From the NCBI GenBank assembly GCA_964291545.2, contig OZ219861.1, forward strand, positions 372,001-436,000: a stretch of DNA of 64,000 nucleotides. The letters are read 5' to 3'. Source of the DNA: G963667675 sp964291545 (lineage in GTDB: Bacteria; Chloroflexota; Dehalococcoidia; Lucifugimonadales; UBA3495). Position 1 is the stretch's first letter. The number at the start of each line of letters is the position of its first letter. Shown here in pieces: positions 41,536 to 49,381 of this stretch. The position numbers were made by a program, and so were the translations under genes. The notes beneath the pieces were generated by a model. It was not told the origin of the DNA and made no database searches. It was given only the letters and a program-made list of their open reading frames with translations.

Positions 41536-42813
41536 CTACTCTTTCATAGGCCGTTCAATAGACTCGGTTAGGAGAGGAGCGCGTACACTGGGGGCTACGG
41601 GAGAAACCCTGGCCCGTCCGTTGCGGCCGTTGCGGCCGTTGCGGCCGGATGATGTCCCGTTGGCCAGTTCCGGCTTCAGATTTACCGGCCCTCTTTTCCG
41701 CGCCGCTCGGCTCCCCTGGTACACACTGCAGGATAGACATCCCAACCACTGCTTAGGCGTATACCCTTCGTCAAACAAGCCCCTAGCCGCAGAGTACTTG
41801 GGGTTGTTCCAAATTTTTTGAATGGAGTCTGTCGAGGCGTCGCCAAAATCTTCGGATTTATCGGTCAAATAGCAACAGGGGGCGAAACCTCCGTCCCAGT
41901 TGACCACTGCGCTGCGCCACAACCGCCAGCACCGCTGCCCGTCTTCCTGGTACGGCTTCAGAAAGGGGTCTTCCCGCTGATACTCCGGATGGTCCCGGGG
42001 GATCCATCGTTCGGCTTCGCCGCGGTCGTTCATGCCGTGGGGGAAGTCGACCTTCTTGAATACCAGCGAATTCACTCCCAGGTCAGCGGCCAAGCGGCTG
42101 GCTTCGTCCATCTGGTGCTCGTTTTGCTGCATCACGATGAACTGCCACTCCAGGTGTGGCGTGGTATAGCCCAACTCTTGCTTCTTCTGCACCAGCAGCC
42201 TCAGGTTGTCCAGGACCCTGTCCAGCCGTCCTCCGACCCGGTACTGCTCGTAAACCTCTTGAGTAACGCCGTCAATGGAGATGATCATCACGTCCAACCC
42301 GGCCTTGATGATGTTTTCCGCCATCTCCGGGGTCAACGGCTTGTTGAGATTGGTGCTGATTATAGTGGCGATATTGTTCTGGTGGGCATAGCCGACAAAC
42401 TCGTGGATCCGTTTGTTCAGGAAGGGCTCGCCCCAGCTGTAAAGGGTTAGCCACACGCAGTAGTCTTTTATCTGGTCTATGGTCTTCGTGAACAGATCAT
42501 AGTGCATGACGCCCTGGTCTCTGTGGATGGTGCCGAGGCCGGTGTGGCACAGGGGGCACCTGAGCTGGCAAATGTTGGTGGTGTCAATCTCCCATTCGAA
42601 GGGCATCCCCCATACCTTTTTGCGGCCAATGCGCAGCTGGGCCTCGACGCGGAGGACGTTCAAGAGTTTCTTCCAACTGAAATAGCGAAAAGCCAGGGTA
42701 AAGCGCTGATGGCTCCGGTCGCCGGCCAGCGAATTGACCACACTGGCGTTGACCTGCAGGCGGTCCCAACCCCACACCAATTTTTTGACGTATCGGTCTA
42801 ACGCAGTAGCCAC
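41536..42813 (-). CDS. Radical SAM/SPASM-domain protein
   Basis: A 425-residue radical SAM enzyme with C82-x3-C86-x2-C89 (NICQLRCPLCHTG) binding the SAM cluster. A GE-type motif lies in YSWGEPFLNK, and a C-terminal SPASM region has C-rich blocks (CWRLWRSAVVNWDGGFAPCCYLTD; WLGCLSCSVYQG) for auxiliary clusters. The final 50 residues are a low-complexity linker with NGRNGRNGR, encoded by a 9-bp tandem repeat. SPASM enzymes modify peptides, glycans or lipids. Its neighbours are two PAP2 membrane enzymes, so membrane or envelope modification is a fair guess. Confidence 0.85.
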   Translation of the reverse strand: MATALDRYVKKLVWGWDRLQVNASVVNSLAGDRSHQRFTLAFRYFSWKKLLNVLRVEAQLRIGRKKVWGMPFEWEIDTTNICQLRCPLCHTGLGTIHRDQGVMHYDLFTKTIDQIKDYCVWLTLYSWGEPFLNKRIHEFVGYAHQNNIATIISTNLNKPLTPEMAENIIKAGLDVMIISIDGVTQEVYEQYRVGGRLDRVLDNLRLLVQKKQELGYTTPHLEWQFIVMQQNEHQMDEASRLAADLGVNSLVFKKVDFPHGMNDRGEAERWIPRDHPEYQREDPFLKPYQEDGQRCWRLWRSAVVNWDGGFAPCCYLTDKSEDFGDASTDSIQKIWNNPKYSAARGLFDEGYTPKQWLGCLSCSVYQGSRAARKRGPVNLKPELANGTSSGRNGRNGRNGRARVSPVAPSVRAPLLTESIERPMKE

Positions 42814-43198
42814 TGCTCACCTGCATTGCGTGGAGTGAGTGCGCTGCTTGGCATCTTCATGAAGACAGTTACGCCCAAGACGTAAGGCGTATCATCATAA
42901 CTCTGGCGGCGCTCACGATTCAACCCTGTTAGGCCCGATCAACCGAACTTTTCCACGAGCGCTTCCTGCACACTCAGCGGCCTGGGTAAGGAGCCGCCCC
43001 GGACAACCGGTAGTTTACCAGACGCCTACGAGGAATGTGAATACAGTTGGCGTGGGGGCGAAATGGGTTGCATCGCATCCAAGGGGTACCCCGTCATAGC
43101 GCAATGAAGCCCAAACCTTAGGGGCTTCTTCATCAACGCCTGCGAAAACCCAGACCTGTAAGAGGGAACGGCGTCTTGAGCGTCTGGCATCAGACGAA
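42814..43198. other. Intergenic stretch without a recognised gene
   Basis: A 385-nt gap between two minus-strand genes. An open frame of about 127 codons crosses part of it, but it overlaps the radical SAM gene on the same strand and looks spurious. A hairpin GAAGCCC (43106-43112) / GGGCTTC (43122-43128) followed by TTCATC may be a weak terminator on the plus strand. Nothing else was recognised. Confidence 0.5.
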
Positions 43199-44104
43199 TC
43201 AGGCTGTCAAGGCCAGCTGCAATTGCTTTTGTTGGGCTACTAGGGTCTTGGGCGTAGGTCTTGAGGCAAGGCCCCAGCGGAGCCTGGCCGCGTCCACCTG
43301 TTCCAAGACTCGCCGGGTGTAGTCTCGCGGCGCGTAGGTCTTGCGGTATAGCCTGTTGTAAGCGGGGACCAATCGCGGATAGGTCTCCCTCAACATGGGC
43401 ATAAACCATTCTTTCGAACCAGGTTTCAGGAACAGTAGATTCCCCGCCAGGTACTGGGCCTTGTGATCCGCAGCGGCGGCGGCGACAGCGTCGATGCTTT
43501 CCGATCCGTCGGAGATACCGGGAAGCAGCGGAGCCATCATGACCCCTGCGGTTATTCCGTTTTCCACCAGAAACTGCATAGCCTCGAGCCTGGCCGCTGG
43601 GCTGGGCGCTCCGGGCTCTGTCAGTTTCCAGACACGTTCATCGACACTTCCGACGCTGAAATTCACTTGTACTTCGGCATGCTCGGCCAGTTCCAGCAAC
43701 ACGTCCACGTCCCGCTGCACCAAAACGCCCTTGGTGGTGATAGACGCCGGGTTATGAAAATCGGCCAGTACCTGGATGATGCGTCGAGTCAGCTTATACT
43801 GGGCTTCGGCCGGTTCATAGGGGTCTGACGCGGTTCCTATGGCTATGGACTCACCCATCCACCTGGGCCGCTGCAACTCTCTCCGAAGCACTTCCGGCGC
43901 GTTCACTTTGGCGAATACCCGCTGCTCGAACTCCCTCCCGGCATCCATCCCCCAGAACTCGTGGGTAGGACGAGCGTAGCAGTAGCGGCAGGCGTGGCGG
44001 CAGCCGCGGTATGGGTTCAAGGTCCACTTGAAGGGGAAGTTGAGAACGTCGATACGGTTCAGCAGCGTCTTGCAGTGGATTTCCTGTACTTCGGCTCCGG
44101 CCAT
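43199..44104 (-). CDS. Radical SAM protein, Rv2578c / SplB-related family
   Basis: A 301-residue radical SAM protein. TLNPYRGCRHACRYCYARPTHEF gives the cluster cysteines C35-x3-C39-x2-C42. The conserved GTASDPYEPAEAQYKLTRRIIQVL and ITTKGVLVQRDVDVLLEL belong to the family that includes spore photoproduct lyase relatives in non-spore-formers. The function is unknown; DNA repair has been suggested for relatives. The ATG at 44104 has GAGGTGG. The promoter carries a long inverted repeat, so tight regulation is expected. Confidence 0.85.
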   Translation of the reverse strand: MAGAEVQEIHCKTLLNRIDVLNFPFKWTLNPYRGCRHACRYCYARPTHEFWGMDAGREFEQRVFAKVNAPEVLRRELQRPRWMGESIAIGTASDPYEPAEAQYKLTRRIIQVLADFHNPASITTKGVLVQRDVDVLLELAEHAEVQVNFSVGSVDERVWKLTEPGAPSPAARLEAMQFLVENGITAGVMMAPLLPGISDGSESIDAVAAAAADHKAQYLAGNLLFLKPGSKEWFMPMLRETYPRLVPAYNRLYRKTYAPRDYTRRVLEQVDAARLRWGLASRPTPKTLVAQQKQLQLALTA

Positions 44105-44115
44105 GAGACCACCTC

Positions 44116-44175
44116 ATGATTAGCTTAAATGTTCTACTTAAGTTAATCATAGAACGCCATGGCAAGGACGGTCAA
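44116..44175 (-). promoter_or_regulatory. Promoter with 13-bp-arm inverted repeat operator
   Basis: Minus strand: TTGACC (44175-44170), 18-bp spacer, TATGAT (44151-44146). ATGATTAGCTTAA (44116-44128), 9-nt centre and TTAAGTTAATCAT (44138-44150) form a dyad matching in 12 of 13 positions. It overlaps the -10 and the start site and ends just before the ribosome site. In a GC-rich genome such an AT-rich dyad is a strong repressor-site candidate. Confidence 0.7.
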
Positions 44176-44211
44176 TAGGGAGTTGTCATAACGCCGGGGT
44201 AGGGGAGAGCT

Positions 44212-45612
44212 CTAACGCCGGTACACGTACCCCGTTTCGCTACGTTGGCAATTCAGCCGGCGGCTTAGGTGCAGGCCCTCCAGGATGAACTCGGCAGCCG
44301 AGGCCAACACTTCGGGCCGATGGTCGTCGGTCAATTTACTCACTGCGTCGGAGAAACCGTCAATCCGCTCGATCATGGCCGCATATTCCGTTGCCGGCCT
44401 TTCACTGCCCGTCTCTGCCGTCTCTCCCAAGTCGAAGGCTGTAATCACCGGCTCCAGTTCGGCTGGGTCGAAATAGTTGCCGAAGACTCGCAACACTCCA
44501 CGGCGGGTCAAGTCGTCGACCACCCGGCTTTCCTTTCCCTCGTCGAAGGTCTCCAACTCAATCTTCCCCGAGAAAGAAGCAACTATGTAGGGCAGGTCAC
44601 TTACCCGGGGGCAGACCCACTGGTCGCCGTGGACAATCGCCCGGCGCAGGGCGTTGCCCAACAGCGTCTCGAAGTTGGCGATTGACACCCGGACGCTGAC
44701 CCCGGAACGCTGGTTGATCTCGCTGCTGTCTCGGGCCTGCGCGGTTATCTCCGCCAGCACTTCCTTCATGTACTCCGGGACCACCATTTTCTCCTCATCG
44801 GGAAACCGGGACCGCTCCTGCTCCATGATGGCGATCTCATCTTTGGGGTTTCTTGGGTAGTGGGTATAGATTTGAGACCCGTACCGGTCCTTTAGCGGCG
44901 TGACGATGCGTCCGCGGTTGGTGTAGTCCTCGGGGTTGGCGGTGGAGACAACATAGACGTCCAGGGGCATACGAATCCGGTAGCCCTTGATCTGCACGTC
45001 CCGTTCTTCCATCAGGTTGAATAGTCCCACCTGGATCCGTTCGGCCAAGTCGGGCAATTCGTTGATGCAGAATATGCCGCGGTTTGTCCGCGGCACCAGA
45101 CCGTAGTGAATAACCAACTCGTCGGACAGGTAGTGGCCTTCCGCAACCTTGATGGGGTCAATTTCGCCGATCAGGTCGGCGATGGAAATATCCGGCGTGG
45201 CCAGTTTCTCAGAGTAGCGCTCCTCCCGGTGCAGCCACTCGATGGGCGTGGAGTCGCCCTTGTCGGCTACCATGTCACGGCAAGCTCTGCAGACGGGATC
45301 GTAGGGGTTGTCGTTGATCTCGCAGCCGGCAATCTTGGGGATGTATTCATCCAGCAGCGAGACCAGATTCCGGATCATGCGGGACTTGGCCTGCCCCCGC
45401 TCCCCCAGCATAATCACGTCTTGGCCGGCCAGGATGGCGTTCTCCAACTGCGGGACTACGGTGTCTTCGAAGCCGATAATGCCCGAAAAAACGGCTTCTT
45501 CAGCCCTGATCTTGGCTATCAGGTTCTTGCGCATTTCTTCCCGCACCGGCAGGACTTGATAGCGAGACTTACGCAACTGGCCGATTGTTTTGGCTCTCTT
45601 GACAGCAGGCAT
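44212..45612 (-). CDS. BchI/MoxR-type AAA ATPase (magnesium chelatase-like)
   Basis: A 466-residue AAA+ ATPase of the magnesium-chelatase subunit I / YehL type. IIGFEDTVVPQLENAILAGQDVIMLGERGQAKSR carries a variant Walker A (GERGQAKS). A Cys-pair insertion CEINDNPYDPVCRAC follows. Walker B and sensor: GIFCINELPDLAERIQVGLFNLMEERDVQIKGYRIRMPLDVYVVSTANPEDYTNRGRIVTPLKDRYG. Such ATPases usually work with a VWA protein encoded next door; here the next gene is a radical SAM protein. The ATG at 45612 has GGAG 8 nt upstream. A long palindrome lies in the leader. Confidence 0.82.
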   Translation of the reverse strand: MPAVKRAKTIGQLRKSRYQVLPVREEMRKNLIAKIRAEEAVFSGIIGFEDTVVPQLENAILAGQDVIMLGERGQAKSRMIRNLVSLLDEYIPKIAGCEINDNPYDPVCRACRDMVADKGDSTPIEWLHREERYSEKLATPDISIADLIGEIDPIKVAEGHYLSDELVIHYGLVPRTNRGIFCINELPDLAERIQVGLFNLMEERDVQIKGYRIRMPLDVYVVSTANPEDYTNRGRIVTPLKDRYGSQIYTHYPRNPKDEIAIMEQERSRFPDEEKMVVPEYMKEVLAEITAQARDSSEINQRSGVSVRVSIANFETLLGNALRRAIVHGDQWVCPRVSDLPYIVASFSGKIELETFDEGKESRVVDDLTRRGVLRVFGNYFDPAELEPVITAFDLGETAETGSERPATEYAAMIERIDGFSDAVSKLTDDHRPEVLASAAEFILEGLHLSRRLNCQRSETGYVYRR

Positions 45613-45660
45613 ACTCACCGCTCCGTTAGAGGTTCGGGCAAACGCTCAGGCCCGTCTCAA

Positions 45661-45698
45661 GCTCTTGGCAGCGAGCGGGCCCGCTCGCTGCCAAGAGC
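45661..45698. repeat. Perfect 38-bp palindrome
   Basis: Left arm GCTCTTGGCAGCGAGCGGG and right arm CCCGCTCGCTGCCAAGAGC are exact reverse complements with no loop base. It lies between divergent genes, in the expected leader of the BchI-like gene (a TATACT on the minus strand is at 45719-45714). No U tract follows on either strand, so it is not a standard terminator. Confidence 0.9.
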
Positions 45699-45826
45699 GC
45701 CTTGACCGCGACAGTATAGCTTAATCCGGCAGGTCTCTTGTCGCCTCCGCGCCGCCGCTCGGTATTCCCTGTCGCTCCGAGTTGGATTATAATTGGTTCG
45801 AGACCTCAGGAGACTAGGTTCCCGCT

Positions 45827-46189
45827 ATGCTTCATCGGCTGGCAGTCCCCCTGTTTTTCCTGTTGGCGCCCAGGTTATTGCCGCAGATAATCCGGTTGTT
45901 GCGGTTGGTCTGGCGCCTTCAGTGGGACAGACGCGTTCCCATCGTACTCCGGGCCCTGGTGCCCTTGGCCATTGTCTACGCAATATCGCCCTTTGACCTC
46001 ATCAGGGACCGGGTTCCAATCGTGGGCAGATTCGACGACTTCATCATCCTCGGCTTGGCCGTGTTCTTCTTGGTGATGCTCTCCCCCAAGCAAGTTGTTG
46101 ACGAACATATTGGCAAGCCGCCGCCGCCCAGGCCGGAGGACCAGGACCCTTCCAATGTTGTTGACGGCTCGTCACGGCTGGTCGATTAG
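45827..46189 (+). CDS. DUF1232 (YkvA-like) membrane protein
   Basis: A 120-residue protein with two hydrophobic segments and the DUF1232 signature ALVPLAIVYAISPFDLIRDRVPIVGRFDDFIILGLAVFFLV. The family function is unknown. The TATAAT at 45788-45793 is a likely -10, giving a leader of about 27 nt. The ribosome site is poor. It is monocistronic and 132 nt before hemW. Confidence 0.85.
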   Translation: MLHRLAVPLFFLLAPRLLPQIIRLLRLVWRLQWDRRVPIVLRALVPLAIVYAISPFDLIRDRVPIVGRFDDFIILGLAVFFLVMLSPKQVVDEHIGKPPPPRPEDQDPSNVVDGSSRLVD

Positions 46190-46321
46190 CGGTACCCCCA
46201 CCTAATCCAAGCCAGTGTCAACGCCAAGGCGTCCCACAGGCCGGCAGCGTCAGGAGGGTTACCCGTTTCCAACACCACGTCTGGCTCGCCGCACGCCGCA
46301 GCAATAGTCACGCCCAACGGG

Positions 46322-47512
46322 ATGGGGATCTACGTCCATGTCCCATTCTGCAAGACCAAGTGCCCATACTGTGATTTCAACACCTATCAGGGGATAGAGA
46401 GCCTCGCCGACGCATACATCGACGCAGTAACGGCAGAAATCTCCCTTTGGGGACGGGTGTTGCAAAGCCCCCGCGTCAACACAGTCTTTTTGGGGGGAGG
46501 AACCCCGTCCTATTTGCCCGAGGACGGCGTCGGCCGCATCGTTCAGGCGATCCGCAATGCCTTTTCTCTCAGGCGCGATGCCGAAATCACGGTCGAAGCC
46601 AACCCCGATGACTTGGACGAGCCCAAGTGCGCCTATCTCCTGTCGCTGGGATTCAACCGCCTGAGCATCGGGGTGCAGAGCGCGGACCCTGCCCTTCTGA
46701 ACATGTTGGGCCGCCGGCACGGGCCGGAGCAAGCCGCCCTGGCTTTCCGGACCGCCCGGGCCGCCGGATTTACCGACGTGAACCTCGACCTGATGTACGG
46801 CCTTCCCGGCCAGACCATGAAACAGTGGCGGGATACCGTCGAACAGGTAATTTCTTGGGATCCGAAACACCTGTCCCTCTACTGCCTGACTCTGGAGGAA
46901 GGGACCCCGATGCACCGGCAGGTGCGGGATGGGGCCTTGGCCCGACCCGACGAAGACCTGGCGGCGGACATGTACTCCCACGCTCGAACTACGCTGGCGG
47001 AAGCAGGATACCGTCACTATGAGGTGTCCAACTGGTGCCGGCCGGGTCACGAGAGCCGCCATAACGTCGGCTATTGGCGCAACCTGCCATACCTGGGAGT
47101 TGGGCCCGGCGCCCATTCGTCTTTGGCGGGCCACCGCTTCTGGCAGGTCTCCTCGCCTCGAATGTATATCGCCAGGGTCAAAGCCTGGGCCGATAGCGAC
47201 CCCAAAGCCTGTTCCGCCATGACCGGGGAACTGCTCGGGGCTATCTGCCCCGTCGCCGGCTGGGAGCAAATTGACATCGATACGGCCTGCGCCGAGACTA
47301 TGTTCCTGGGCTTGCGCCTTCTCGACGGCCTGGACCTGGCCGCAGCCTCGGAGCAAGTCGGGATAGACTTGGAATCAAAATACCGGTCCCAGATACGTGA
47401 CCTTATCGCCCTTGGAATGCTGGAGCAGCAGGACTCGCGGCTGCAGCTGACCAGCGGCGCGTATCTCATCGCCAACCAGGTGTTCATGCGCTTCGTGGAG
47501 GCCCCTGGCTGA
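46322..47512 (+). CDS. hemW: HemW, heme chaperone-like radical SAM protein
   Basis: A 396-residue HemW. YVHVPFC10KTKC14PYC17DFN binds the SAM cluster and shows the usual CxxxCxxC. VFLGGGTPSYLP near residue 56, EANPDDL near 92, FNRLSIGVQSADPALLNMLGR near 108, DLMYGLPGQT near 156 and a C-terminal winged HemN-type domain follow. HemW transfers heme to partners and lacks the coproporphyrinogen oxidase residues. The ATG at 46322 has no ribosome site; a perfect AGGAGG lies at 46252-46257. Its stop overlaps the selB ATG by one base. Confidence 0.9.
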   Translation: MGIYVHVPFCKTKCPYCDFNTYQGIESLADAYIDAVTAEISLWGRVLQSPRVNTVFLGGGTPSYLPEDGVGRIVQAIRNAFSLRRDAEITVEANPDDLDEPKCAYLLSLGFNRLSIGVQSADPALLNMLGRRHGPEQAALAFRTARAAGFTDVNLDLMYGLPGQTMKQWRDTVEQVISWDPKHLSLYCLTLEEGTPMHRQVRDGALARPDEDLAADMYSHARTTLAEAGYRHYEVSNWCRPGHESRHNVGYWRNLPYLGVGPGAHSSLAGHRFWQVSSPRMYIARVKAWADSDPKACSAMTGELLGAICPVAGWEQIDIDTACAETMFLGLRLLDGLDLAAASEQVGIDLESKYRSQIRDLIALGMLEQQDSRLQLTSGAYLIANQVFMRFVEAPG

Positions 47513-49377
47513 TGTATGTGATAGGGACAGCGGGCCACGTGGACCACGGCAAGTCTACGCTGGTCAAGGCGCTGACCAACATCGACCCCGACAGGCTCCC
47601 CGAGGAAAAGGCGCGGGAGATGACGGTGGATCTGGGTTTCGCTTGGATGACCCTGCCCAGCGGACGAGAGGTCAGCATCGTAGACGTGCCCGGCCACGAA
47701 CGTTTCATCAAGAACATGCTGGCCGGGGTCGGGGCCATAGACCTAGCCCTGCTCATCGTGGCTGCCGACGAGAGCGTCATGCCCCAGACCAGGGAACACC
47801 TGGCCATCCTGGACATCCTCCAGATTCGCCGGGGCCTAGTCGTCATCACCAAGACCGACCTGGTTGAGGAAGAGTTGGCCGAACTGGTTAAGGCCGAAGT
47901 GGAAGACGTGCTGGAAAGCACGTCCCTGCGCGGCTCGCCCATAGTTGCGGTATCCGCCTACACCGGGGACGGCTTCGACGGGCTGCTGACTGGCATTGAC
48001 CAAATACTCGACGAAACCGAACCGAGAAAAGACCTGGGCCGTCCCAGGCTTCCCGTCGACCGCTGTTTTTCAATCGCCGGATTTGGCACCGTGGTCACGG
48101 GAACCCTCATCGATGGCGCCCTGGCGGTCGGGCAAGAGGTGGAGGTGGCCGGGTCGGGCCGCCGCGGCAGAATCAGGGGCCTACAGAGCCACAAGGAAAA
48201 AGTCGACCGCGCCCAGCCGGGGGTGCGCTTGGCGGTGAACCTTTCCGGCCTATCTCGGGCCGACGCCGAGAGGGGGGAGCTTTTGACCTCACCCGGCTGG
48301 CTGCGGCCCGTCCAGCGTTTGGACGCGAGGTTGAGAATGGCTCCCCAGGCGTCCCACAACCTCCGTCACAACCAGGGGGTCACCTTTCACATGTTCACCA
48401 GCGAGTCTTCCGCCCGGGTGCGGTTGCTGGACGCCGACCGTCTGACTCCCGGCAGCGAGGGGTGGGTGCAGATTCTGCTTGAGAATTCCCTGCCCATGGT
48501 CAAGGGAGACTTTTTTGTTATCCGGTCATCCGAGGACACCCTGGGAGGAGGACAGGTGGCCGACCCCAACCCCAGGCGGCGTCACCGGCGGTTTAACCCG
48601 GATGTAATCGAACGGCTGATGATGCTGGACCAAGGCACCGGAGAAGACGTCCTGCTCAGCGTGGCGGAGCAGTGGGGGCCCTGCGATCTGGAGACCCTTT
48701 CCAGGCGCTCCAATTTGTCCGAGCCGGAGGTGTTGGAGCGAATTCAACAGCTTTCCACCCAAAGGGACGTAGTAGTCCTGGGAGACTTAGCCGGCGACAA
48801 TGACGGAGTGGTCTACTCCGCCCAGGCTTGGTCCGAGCTGACCGGCAAGCTCATAGCAACGCTCGAGGCCTACCACAGCCGCTATCCCCTGCGCCGGGGA
48901 ATACCCCTCCAAGAGGCTCGCAGCCGCCTGGGCCAGTCCCAGGCGGTATTCACCAAGACCATTGCCGCATTGACCAGCGAAGGCGTCGTGGCCGAGTCCC
49001 GCCAGATGGTTCACCTGCCCCGGCATGAAGTATCCTTGACCCCTCAAATGGAGCGCGATGCGGCCGCCTTCCTGTCGGCGTTGGAGAGAGAGCCCTACTC
49101 ACCGTCAAATGATCAGCCGCTGGATCCTGAGTTGCTGGAAGCCCTGACCGACAGCGGCAAGGTGGTGAGAGTGAACGAATCCGTAGTGTTTGCCGCTTCG
49201 GCCTATCAAGACATGACTGGCAAAATCATCGCCCATTTGGGCGAGCACGGCAGCATTACCGTGGCCGAAGCCCGCACCATGTTCAATTCCAGTCGCAAAT
49301 ACATGCTTCCCTTGCTCGAATATCTGGACCAGCAGCGCATCACCCGCCGCGTAGGCGACCAGCGGGTCCTGAGGTAG
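47512..49377 (+). CDS. selB: Selenocysteine-specific elongation factor SelB
   Basis: A 621-residue GTPase. G1 GHVDHGKS (residues 8-15), G3 DVPGHERF, G4 TKTD; an EF-Tu-like domain follows with GRIRGLQSHKEKVDRAQPGVRLAVNLSGL, a SelB hallmark. Four C-terminal winged-helix domains (from about residue 375) would bind the SECIS RNA. The protein delivers Sec-tRNA to UGA codons, so this organism should make selenoproteins. selA, selC and selD are not in the window. Overlaps hemW by one base and is 4 nt before nurA. Confidence 0.94.
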   Translation: MYVIGTAGHVDHGKSTLVKALTNIDPDRLPEEKAREMTVDLGFAWMTLPSGREVSIVDVPGHERFIKNMLAGVGAIDLALLIVAADESVMPQTREHLAILDILQIRRGLVVITKTDLVEEELAELVKAEVEDVLESTSLRGSPIVAVSAYTGDGFDGLLTGIDQILDETEPRKDLGRPRLPVDRCFSIAGFGTVVTGTLIDGALAVGQEVEVAGSGRRGRIRGLQSHKEKVDRAQPGVRLAVNLSGLSRADAERGELLTSPGWLRPVQRLDARLRMAPQASHNLRHNQGVTFHMFTSESSARVRLLDADRLTPGSEGWVQILLENSLPMVKGDFFVIRSSEDTLGGGQVADPNPRRRHRRFNPDVIERLMMLDQGTGEDVLLSVAEQWGPCDLETLSRRSNLSEPEVLERIQQLSTQRDVVVLGDLAGDNDGVVYSAQAWSELTGKLIATLEAYHSRYPLRRGIPLQEARSRLGQSQAVFTKTIAALTSEGVVAESRQMVHLPRHEVSLTPQMERDAAAFLSALEREPYSPSNDQPLDPELLEALTDSGKVVRVNESVVFAASAYQDMTGKIIAHLGEHGSITVAEARTMFNSSRKYMLPLLEYLDQQRITRRVGDQRVLR

Positions 49378-49381
49378 GGCC

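Noticed and set aside
43026..43409. 127-codon minus-strand open frame in the gap after the radical SAM gene
   Set aside because: It overlaps the real radical SAM gene in another frame and has no start signal.
45796..45806. GGTTCGAGACC, like a tRNA T-arm
   Set aside because: No tRNA cloverleaf can be built upstream of it; it lies in the leader of the DUF1232 gene.
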